A stretch of DNA of 64,000 nt from JAENVU01 sp963756815 (GTDB lineage Bacteria; Actinomycetota; Acidimicrobiia; IMCC26256; JAENVU01), in assembly GCA_963756815.1 (NCBI GenBank), contig CAVWPR010000005.1, positions 310,001 to 374,000 of the forward strand. The letters run 5' to 3'. The notes below the pieces were generated by a model. The model ran no database searches, was not told the origin of the DNA, and saw only the letters and a list, made by a program, of their open reading frames with translations. Made by a program: the position numbers and the translations under genes. This document shows, in pieces, positions 55,884 through 64,000 of the stretch (position 1 is the stretch's first letter; every line of letters begins with the position of its first letter).

Positions 55884-58800
55884 ATGACCACCACGGAACA
55901 CCCCACCCGTTCGCTGGTCCCCTTCCTTCCCCGCGTCACCGTCGAATGGGCCCGCACGCCGGACGCCTCCCCGTGGCAGCTCATCGACGGCTCGCTGCTC
56001 TTCGTCGACATCTCCGGGTTCACCAAGATGTCGGAGCGGCTGGCGCGTCACGGCAAGCTCGGCGCCGAGGAGGTCACCGAGGCGGTCGAGACGTGCTTCG
56101 GCGCTCTCCTCGCGCTCGCGTACGCGGCGGGCGGCAGCCTGCTGAAGTTCGGTGGCGACGCGCTCCTCATCCTGTTCACCGGCGAGCGCCACGAGACCCG
56201 TGCGGCGACGACGGCGATCGCCATGCACGAGCGGCTGAGCCACATCGGCAAGATCGACACGAGCGCCGGCCGCGTCACCCTGCGCATGTCCGCCGGCGTG
56301 CACTCCGGAACGTTCGGGTGCTTCCTCGTGGGCGAGTCCCACCGCGAGCTGATCCTGGCCGGTCCGGACGTGAGCACGGTCGTGGAGATGGAGGGGACGG
56401 CGAGCGCGGGCCAGGTGGTCGTGAGCCCGGCGACTGCGGCCGCGCTCGAGCGGCGGTTCGTCGGTCCCCCGCTCGGCGAGGGCCACCGGCTCCGGCGGGT
56501 GGCCGTGCTCGTCGACGACGACCCGGCGCCGCGCTCCCTCGACGCACAGCATCTCCCGCTCGGCGACTACGTGCCCGCGGCGATCCGTCGCCACGTGCAG
56601 AGCGGCGGCAGCGAGCCCGAGCACCGGCAGGCGTGCATCGCGTTCTGCCACTTCGACGGCACCGACGACCTGATGCGCGACGAAGGTCCCGCCGCGGTCG
56701 CGGCCGCGCTCGACGACCTCGTGACGATCGTCCAGCGCGAGGTCGACCGCGCCGGCGTGACGTTCCTCGCCAGCGACGTGGACCACGACGGCGGGAAGCT
56801 CATCCTGGCGTCGGGCGTGCCGGACGCGACCGGCGAGGATGCCGACAACCTGCTCGCCGCCGTGCGCCGGATCATCGACGCCGAGCCGCGCCTGCCCCTG
56901 CGCATCGGCATCCACCGCGGACCGGTGTTCGCCGGCGAGGTCGGCCCGCCGTACCGCCGCACGTTCACGGTCATGGGCGACACCGTCAACCTCACCGCGC
57001 GGCTCATGGCCAAGGCGGCGCCGGGCGAGATCGTCGCCAGCCCCGAGATCCTCCAGCCGGCACGGACCGCGTTCGACACCACTCCGCTCGAGCCGTTCAT
57101 GGTGAAGGGCAAGCGCCGACCGGTCGAGGCGTCGACGCTCGGCACCACGCAACGCCGGGAGACCCGCACCGCGGTGATCCTCCCCCTCGTCGGCCGCGAG
57201 CACGAGCTCGGAGTGCTGACCGACGCGCTGGCCGACGTCCGCGGCGGTGGCGGACGGGCGGTGGAGATCGTGGGGCCCGCCGGCATCGGCAAGTCCCGCC
57301 TCACCGAGGAGGTCAGGAACCTCGCCGGGGACCTGCCGCTCCTCACCGTCGCGTGTGACCCGTACGAGGCGTCGAGCCCCTACGCGACGTTCTGGTGGCT
57401 GCTGCACGACGTGCTGGAGCAGCCTCCGAATGCCGATCGCGCCCACGTCGCCACGGCGTTGACCGAGTCCGTCCGGTTGCACGCGCCGCACCTCGAGCAG
57501 TGGATCCCCCTGCTCGGCGTTCCCCTCGACCTCAACCTGGCTCCCACCCCAGAGGTGGAGGCGCTCGCGCCCGAGTTCGTCCCCGACAAGGTGCGCGAGG
57601 TGACGGCGCGGTTCCTCAACCACGTGCTCCCGCCGTCGGTCGTCGTCATGATCGAGGACACGCACTGGATGGACGACGCGTCGGGCGTCGTCCTCGACCA
57701 GATCGTGCACGCGCTCTCCCTCCGTCCCGCGCTCGTGGTGCTGACGCGGCGCGAGGTCGACGCCGGCTACCGACTGCCCGACGCCGAACACGCGCGCTCC
57801 TTGACCCTCGCCCCGATCACGGCCGAGGACGCGGTGCGAGCGGTCGTCGCCGCCACCGACGACGCACCGCTGCGTGCCGACGACGTGGCCGTGCTCGCCG
57901 AGCGCGCCGCCGGCAACCCGCTGTTCCTCTCGGAGCTGCTCGAGACGCTGCGCGACGGTGGTGACGTCGCGTCCCTGCCCGACACCGTGCAGGCGCTGGT
58001 CACGAGTCAGATCGACCGTCTCGATCCCGAGCACCGAGCCATCGTGCGGATGGCCGCGGTCCTCGGCCAGAGCTTCCGGGCCGAGGAGCTCGCCGCGCTC
58101 AGCGACGAGCCGCTGCCGACGCATCACGACGGGTTCTGGAAGGTGTTCGACAGCATCCTCACGTTCACTGCGCCGGGCGCGCTGCGGTTCCGTCACGCGC
58201 TGGTCCGGGACGCCGCGTACGAGGAGCTGCCGTACCGCCGGCGGCGGGCCCTGCACGCACGCGCCGGCGACGCCATCGCGAGCCAGGTCGAGCGTCCGGA
58301 GGCCGAGGCCGAGCTGCTCTCGCTCCACTACTTCCACGCCAACCGGTTCGACGACGCCTGGCGCTACGCCCGCGTCGCCGCGACCCGAGCCCTCGACAAG
58401 TACGCGAACGTCGAAGCGGCCGCGCTCCTCGACCGCGCGATCAACTCCGCGCGGCGGGGCGCCGACGTCACGGTCGCGGAGCTCGCGGCGGTGTGGGAGG
58501 CGCTCGGCGACGCGATGGAACGGTCGGGGATCTACGACCGCGCCCTGCACGCGTACCGCACCGCTCGCCGCCTCCAGGGCGAGGACCCGGTCGCGTCCGC
58601 CGGCCAGCTGTTGAAGGAGGCGTGGATCCACGAGCGCATCGGCCGGTACTCCGAGGCGATCCGGGCCGTGCGCAAGGGGCTGAAGCGGCTCGGGGACGGC
58701 GCGTCGACGGACGCCGAACGGGCCCGGGCGCGCCTGTACGCCTTCTACGCGTCCGTCCGCCAGGCCCAGGGCCGCTCACGCGAGGCGGTGCGCGAGTGCC

Positions 58801-59704
58801 TGGCCGCGATCGACGGCGCGATGGCGGTCGGCGACCCTGCCACCGAGGCGCAGGCCCGGTTCATCCTCGACTGGGCGTACGTCTCGCTCGGGCAGGCCGA
58901 CCGGGCGGTGCACTCGGAGCGGGCGCTCGAGCTGTACACGGAGCTCGGCGACCTCCCGGGCCAGGCGAGGGTCCTCAACAACCTCGGCGGGTTCGCGTAC
59001 TTCGACGGCCGTTGGGACGAGGCGATCGAGCTCTACGAGCGCTCGCGCGAGCTGCGGGCACGGACGGGCAACGTCGTGGACGCGGCCGTCGGCCTCTACA
59101 ACATCGGTGAGGTGCTCATCGACCAGGGTCATCTCGACAAGGCGGAGGAGTGCATGGTCGAGGTCGACCGGGTGTGGCGGGCCTCCGACGACCGGATCGG
59201 CATCGGCATCGCCCAGATGCAGCTCGCGCGGCTCGAGGCGGCGCGGGGCGAGTTCGACGCCGCGCTCACCCGCTTCGCGTCGACCCGCCGGTTCCTCGAG
59301 GAGATGCGGGCGGAGGCGGAGGTCGTCGAGGTGGACCTGCGCACCGCGGAGTGCCTGCTCGCGGCGGGCGACCACCGCGGCGCGAGTCGGGTGATCGACG
59401 AGGCCCTGCGACGCGACGAGGCGCTGGCCGGCGTGGTCGACCACGCGCCGCTGCTCCGGGTCCTGGCCGGCGCACTGCTCGAGGGCGGCGACGTCGAGCT
59501 GGCGGAGACCACGATCCAGGCCAGCCTGGAGGAGGCCCGGGACCGCGACGCGTCCTTCGAGATCGCGCGGGCGCTCGTCGTGCTCGCGGAGATCGAGGCC
59601 CGCGTCGCGGTCGCAGCGACGCCGCCGCCGATCACCTCGCCGAGGCCCGGCAGCGGTTCGCCGCCCTCGGCGTCGTCGAGGTCCCGCTCGTCGCTGCGCG
59701 TTAG
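55884..59704 (+). CDS. Double adenylate/guanylate cyclase - AAA ATPase - TPR protein (one frameshift near the end)
   Basis: About 1,270 residues. Domain 1 is a class III cyclase homology domain with the metal Asp in LLFVDISGFTKMSERL and KFGGDALLILF. Domain 2 (from about residue 245) has ACIAFCHFDGTDDL, DHDGGKLILASG and TFTVMGDTVNLTARLM. A P-loop ATPase follows (EIVGPAGIGKSRLTEEV and VVVMIEDTHWMDDAS), then a long TPR region (ARVLNNLGGFAYFDGRWDEA). This resembles soluble adenylyl cyclase layout. Whether both cyclase domains are active is unclear. Removing a base near 59620 gives the end VVEVPLVAAR, whose TAG overlaps the convergent TAA. Confidence 0.87.
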
Positions 59705-62035
59705 CGGGCGCGGAACCTCGGGTCGCCCGAGATCAGGAGGATCTCGAACTCGATGTCGCCGTTGCTGCGCTTCGTGCGCTCGTGGACGCACGGGTGCGGG
59801 TCGGCGAGGTGGATGCTCGTGTCGCGGCAGTTGGCCACCGGGACCGAGGGACCACCTGGCTCCTTCTGCACGTACACGGTCGAGGTCTTGGTCATGCCCG
59901 TGGTCACGTCGTACGCGATCTTGAGCTTGGCGGGGTACCGCGTGTTCGTGTAGCCGGCGAACGGCGAGAGGAACAGCGGCTTCCCGCGGCACGGCTGGCC
60001 ACCGCACAGCGGGTCGCTGCTCGCCGGTTCGGCGATCAGCGCGATCGGTGCGCCGGGTCCGGTGTTCGGCAGGGTGAAGGTCGCCACGGTGTTGTTGTCC
60101 GGCGTCGGGTCGGTGCCGGTCGAGATCGAGCCTCCGGGTGCCACGTAGCCGACGGCGCTGCCCGGCTGTCGCGGGGACGACCGGCGGCGGTCGTCGTGCG
60201 CCGAGCGCGGACTGGTGCCGGTCGCCGCCGCGAGGAGGGCGGTGGTGAACGCGCCGCTCGAGGTGGTCGCGCTGCGGGCGTCCGCGGTGATCGACGAACG
60301 TCCCGCCCGCCGGCGACGCCGGCTCGCGAGGCAGAAGGCATAGCCGTTGGTGATCGGCGCCGCACGTGCCGCGGCTCGGGGTCAGCGACAGCGGGGTCGA
60401 CCCGGCCGGGAGCGCGATCAGCGTGAGCATGTCGACCGGCGCGGAGCCGGTGTTGGTGACCGTGAACGTCGACGCGCACCACGCCGCCCGCGGTGATCGA
60501 AGATCGGCGAGCTGGTGCCGGTCACGGTGATGTTCGACGTCACCGGCGTCCAGGTGACGGAGGCCTGGTTCGAGTCGACGCTGGTGGCGCCGTCCTGCAC
60601 CGCGGCCCGAACGACGTCGGTGCCCGGCGTCGTGCCGTTCAGTGTGTACGTCGCCTGACCCGAGGCGTTCGTCGTGCCGGTGCCGGTGGCTCCCGCGTGC
60701 GGGCCCGAGAGGACCGAGAACGTCACGCCGAGACCGGACTGCGGCGCGCTGGCGCGCGTCGCGGTCACGGTGAACGTCGCGCTGCCCGTGACCGGCTGGC
60801 TGGTGCTGGCCGGCGTCAGGCTCGCGACGACCGAGGTGGTGCCGCCGGTGACCGTGACCGCACCGTCGGGTCCGGACGGCGCGATCGTGAACCCGCCGGA
60901 GGCCGCGGCGGTCGCCGAGCTGGTGAACGTCCCCGTCGTGGTGCCGACCGTGGCCGAGAAGTGCAGCGTCCCGTCACCACTTCCGGGCACGGTGAGCGGG
61001 CCGGCCCACGTGAGGGTGTTGCCGCTCCCGATCGTGGGATCGGCGGTCGTCAGCCCCGTCGTGGAGCCGGCGACGTAGCCGAACGTCGCCGGGATCACGT
61101 CGGCCAGCGACGAGAGCGTCACCGACCCGGCGTTCGGGTTGTGCACGGTCACCGTGTAGCCGGCGGTCCCGCCGGACGCGACGCTCGCGGCGTCGGGCGG
61201 TGATGCTCAGCGAGAGTGGCTGGACGCCGAGCGGCGAGAACGTGATGAGCGAGGAGAACGTCCGGCTCGTGCTCCCGGCGATCGTCGCGTCCCAGCTGAG
61301 ACCGGCACCGTTGTCGATGTCGCTCGTGCAGAGGCACGAGTCGTCGAACGGCTGGTTGTTCGCGATCGTGCTGTACACCGTCGAGTAGTAGCTCTCCATC
61401 GCGTGACTGCCCGGGGTGATCGGGAACCACTGCTCGATGCGCGCGCCGGCCTCGAGCCCTGCGGTGCACGCCACCGCGCCGGTGGCGAGTGTCGAGGGCG
61501 CCGAAGCCGTGGTCGGAGTCCTGCAGGTAGCAGTCGGCGGCGCGGTAGACCCGCACGGTGTGCGAGACCGCCGAGGTGTTCGAGACCACGACGTCGGTGC
61601 GGAACGACTCGAGGCCGGTCGTGTAGGTGTCGGTCTGGGTGATCCGGATGCCGGTGGTGCCGGCATCGGCGACGGTCACGATCGTGAAGGGATCGGCGTC
61701 GGTGCCGGTGCCGGTCGGACCGGTCTGGCTCACCGGGGTGTATCCGGCCGGCGGCGAGATGCCCGTGCGCGGTCGGGCCCGTAGAGCGCGCCGTCCACGA
61801 TCGTCCACGTGCCGCACGAGGTGCCGCCGTAGAACTCGCCGGCCGAGTCGCCCGTGTGGTTGGCCGAGCAGTTGAGGTTGGGCCCCACCCCCACCTGGGT
61901 CAGCGGTCCGGGACTGGTGATCGACGCGGCGCCGGCCGCCGCCACGTCGAGGGCCAGCAGCCCGCTGGTGGCCAGCACCACCATCACCATTGCCGTCCAG
62001 ACGCGGCGTGTGCCGCGGAATCGCATGCCCTGCAT
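59701..62035 (-). CDS. Large secreted surface protein with repeated Ig/DUF11-like beta domains (at least five frameshifts)
   Basis: The N-terminus has a signal peptide (RRVWTAMVMVVLATSGLLAL). The body is Thr/Ser/Gly-rich beta-sandwich material: SATVGTTTGTFTSSATAAAS, VVASLTPASTSQPVTGSATF, NASGQATYTLNGTTPGTDVV and NPNAGSVTLSSLADVIP, as in DUF11 and bacterial Ig-like adhesins. Breaks lie near 61770, 61500, 61200, 60490, 60370 and 60170. The C-terminal part (AGYTNTRYPAKLKIAYDVTT) is not a recognised anchor. Probably exported and cell-associated. Its stop overlaps the cyclase stop on the other strand. Confidence 0.7.
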
Positions 62036-62148
62036 CGCCCAACCCCCGAGAACGTCAGCCTGGCGGGGAAGCTACCCGTGCGGCGCCAATCGGGCAATTG
62101 CTCCGGACGAGACGGCCACGGAGCGTGGTGGAAGGGCCTGCGAGCCGA

Positions 62149-62631
62149 TCAGTCGAAGTCGGTGTTCATGAGGGGAGCGGTGCAGAGCTCCACCTGGAGG
62201 CCGTCCGGATCGCGGACGTACACGGAGTTCGCCACCCCGAGGTCGGGGCCCCGGTACTCGACGCCGGCGGCCGCCAGGCGCTCCTTCAACGCCGCGAACT
62301 CCTCCGGTGCCATCGAGATCGCGAGGTGCTGGACCCCGCCCAGGGTCTCGTGGAACTCGGGGTGCTCGTAGCCCGGGAAGTCGAAGAACGCGAGCATGTT
62401 GCCGTTCCCGATGTCGAAGAAGAGGTGCGCACTGCCCTCGTAGTCGCGGTTCTCGAAGATCTCGACGAGGGGGAAGCCCAGCAGGTCCTGGTAGAAGGCG
62501 ATCGTCCGGCCGACGTCCGAGCAGATGAACGCGGCGTGGTGCACGCCACGAGCGCTCGACGCCGGGCGGTCGCTCTCGGGGCGGACCAGGTCCAGCCAGC
62601 CTGCAGCTCGGGTCGCGAAGTCGGCCGCCAT
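62149..62631 (-). CDS. Vicinal oxygen chelate (glyoxalase/dioxygenase) family protein
   Basis: About 160 residues. The metal-binding His is in ARGVHHAAFICSDVGRTIAF, the second in GGVQHLAISMAPEEFA, and the Glu in DPDGLQVELCTAP. The pairing of two beta-alpha-beta-beta-beta modules fits a single-chain VOC enzyme such as a lyase or dioxygenase. The ATG at 62631 gives the family N-terminus after a 30-residue extension. It is divergent from the acyl-CoA synthetase. The substrate is unknown. Confidence 0.85.
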   Translation of the reverse strand: MAADFATRAAGWLDLVRPESDRPASSARGVHHAAFICSDVGRTIAFYQDLLGFPLVEIFENRDYEGSAHLFFDIGNGNMLAFFDFPGYEHPEFHETLGGVQHLAISMAPEEFAALKERLAAAGVEYRGPDLGVANSVYVRDPDGLQVELCTAPLMNTDFD

Positions 62632-62693
62632 CTCCGCGAGGCTACCGCCACCGCCTCGGGGTCCGCCGCGTGGGCGCCGGTAGCCTGCGCCCG

Positions 62694-64000
62694 ATGTCCG
62701 ACTGGAACTTCGCCGCGCGTCTGGAGCTCGATCGCGGCCGAGGCACCCGACCGGATCGCCGTCGTGAGCGGCCCGGTGAGCCGCACCTTCGGCGAGCTCG
62801 CGGCGCGCGCCGAGGGCCTCGCCGGCACGCTCGCCCGCGCCGGCGTCGGGGCCGGCGACAAGGTCGCGATCGATCTGCTCAACCGCCCGGAGTACCTCGA
62901 GACCTTCTACGCGGCCCTGCTCCTCGGCGCGGTCCCGGTCAACGTCAACTACCGCTACGGCGTCGAGGAGACGCGCTACCTGCTCGACGACGCCGACGCC
63001 GCCGCGATCGTCACCGAGGCCCGGTTCGCGCCGGTCGTGACCGAGGCCGTGGCGCGGTCGGCCGCGCCGCCGATGGTCGTGGAGCTCGGTCCCGCCTACG
63101 AGGCCGCCGTCGCGGGCGCGCCGGTCGCCGATCGACGCGAGCCGTCGGGCGACGACCTGATCTTCCTCTACACCGGCGGCACCACCGGCATGCCCAAGGG
63201 CGTGATGTGGCGCACCGACGATCTCTACGCGGCGTTGTGGCAGATGGGCCGCCCCGGCACCGAGCCACCCGACCCTCTCGTCGCGGTCCGCGCCGGCAAG
63301 CGGGCCGCGACCACCCTGCCCGCCTGTCCGCTGATGCACGGCACCGGCCTGTTCGTCACGCTGTCGGCGTTGTCGGGCGGCGGCACGGTGGTGCTGATCG
63401 ACGAGATGGGACTCGACCCGGTGCGGATCTGGGACGAGGTGGACGCGCGTGCGGTCGCGGTGCTCACGATCGTCGGCGACGCGTTCGCCCGACCGCTGCT
63501 CGACGCGCTCGAGGCCGAGCCGCAGCGCTGGTCGCTCGCGTCGCTGCGCGCCATCACGTCGAGCGGCGTCACCTGGAGCCCCGAGGTCAAGCGCGGCCTG
63601 CTCGACCACCTGCCCGACGTCACGCTCCTCGACTCGCTCGGAGCGTCCGAGGGTCTGATGTCCCGCTCCGCCGCGCGCGCTGCCGACGCCGACATCCCCC
63701 CGGCCCGGTTCGCCGTGAACGACCGGGTGCGCGTCCTCACCGACGACGGGCGCGAGGTCCCGCCCGGCAGCGACGAGATCGGGATGGTGGGCGTGGGGGG
63801 TCGCATCCCGCTCGGGTACTACAAGGATCCGGAGAAGACCGCGGCCACCTTCCGGACCGTCGGCGGCGTCCGCTACTCGATTCCCGGCGACTACGCGACC
63901 GTCGACCCCGACGGCACGATCCGGCTGCTCGGCCGCGGCTCGGCGACCGTGAACACCGGCGGCGAGAAGGTGTACCCCGAGGAGGTGGAGCTCGTGCTCC
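62694..64000 (+). CDS. Acyl-CoA synthetase (AMP-forming), 3'-truncated, one frameshift
   Basis: The gene starts at the ATG 62694 and runs off the right edge. After removing one base near 62719 it reads SDWNFAAVWSSIAAEAPDRI. The adenylation motifs are LIFLYTGGTTGMPKGVMWRT, TLLDSLGASEGLMSRSAAR and GYYKDPEKTAATF, with GRGSATVNTGGEKVYPEEVE near the edge. It activates a carboxylic acid to an acyl-AMP and then an acyl-CoA, probably a medium or long-chain or steroid-type acid given the family. Divergent from the VOC gene over 62 bases. Confidence 0.9.
   Translation, partial: MSDWNFAARLELDRGRGTRPDRRRERPGEPHLRRARGARRGPRRHARPRRRRGRRQGRDRSAQPPGVPRDLLRGPAPRRGPGQRQLPLRRRGDALPARRRRRRRDRHRGPVRAGRDRGRGAVGRAADGRGARSRLRGRRRGRAGRRSTRAVGRRPDLPLHRRHHRHAQGRDVAHRRSLRGVVADGPPRHRATRPSRRGPRRQAGRDHPARLSADARHRPVRHAVGVVGRRHGGADRRDGTRPGADLGRGGRACGRGAHDRRRRVRPTAARRARGRAAALVARVAARHHVERRHLEPRGQARPARPPARRHAPRLARSVRGSDVPLRRARCRRRHPPGPVRRERPGARPHRRRARGPARQRRDRDGGRGGSHPARVLQGSGEDRGHLPDRRRRPLLDSRRLRDRRPRRHDPAARPRLGDREHRRREGVPRGGGARA

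Noticed and set aside
55290..58631. 1,113-codon minus-strand frame opposite the cyclase gene
   Set aside because: The plus strand shows cyclase, ATPase and TPR motifs throughout. The minus product is Arg/Gly/His-rich shadow sequence.

Overview
The window is a very GC-rich chromosomal segment from an actinobacterium. The gene content fits an uncultured lineage near Acidimicrobiia: F420-type oxidoreductases, class III CoA transferases, many amidohydrolases, a DUF222-HNH gene and heavy use of GTG starts. This placement is inferred from gene content, not from a marker gene. No rRNA, tRNA, CRISPR array, prophage or insertion sequence was seen. Start and stop codons overlap constantly (GTGA, ATGA, TGATG), so most same-strand neighbours are probably translationally coupled operons.

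About fifty single-base frameshifts interrupt otherwise well-conserved genes, sdhA included. Where the repair could be worked out by hand, it is usually removal of one base at a C/G run or CpG, so these look like sequence errors rather than decay. Gene spans below give the inferred intact gene and the approximate break points.

Layout: 1-2.7 kb sdhA-sdhB. 2.7-6.2 kb (minus) a six-gene Mau-like redox cassette (MauD-like thioredoxin, a tiny membrane peptide, a polytopic membrane protein, a Thr-Pro-repeat protein, MauE and a Tat-exported MauA-like Cys-rich protein). 6.3-8.9 kb transsulfuration genes (cbs-metB). 9-13 kb an SRPBCC protein and a xylA-methyltransferase-xylB operon. 13.1-20.3 kb a serine hydrolase, two CoA transferases behind a 22-bp palindrome, a GAF membrane protein, an acetyltransferase and a GH20 glycosidase. 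20.4-26.6 kb (minus) a HerA-SbcD-SbcC-NurA DNA-end-processing operon. 26.7-29.9 kb an SDR, an F420-type oxidoreductase, a coupled micro-ORF and an FAD dehydrogenase. 30-37.1 kb two tandem cassettes of pilin-like genes, each ordered PilV-, PilW-, PilX-like, with the same spaced motif upstream. 37.1-40.3 kb a convergent two-component system whose kinase reads in frame into a sigma-like, repeat-tailed membrane protein. 40.5-47.8 kb a DUF3592 membrane protein, four amidohydrolases around a 16-bp palindrome, and a PhyH oxygenase. 47.7-50.1 kb a PAP2 enzyme and an endoglycoceramidase-like lipoprotein. 50.1-55.9 kb an HNH protein, enoyl-CoA hydratase, Baeyer-Villiger-type monooxygenase, nitroreductase, a structured non-coding stretch and a SnoaL-like protein. 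55.9-62 kb a giant cyclase/ATPase/TPR protein convergent with a large secreted repeat-domain protein. 62.1-64 kb a VOC protein and an acyl-CoA synthetase cut by the window edge.

Taken together this is a lipid- and xenobiotic-catabolising free-living actinobacterium with a surface-appendage locus. The most distinctive blocks are the Mau-like cassette, the archaeal-style HerA/NurA/Mre11/Rad50 quartet, the twin pilin cassettes with their neighbouring kinase fusion, and three families of short GC-rich intergenic repeats.
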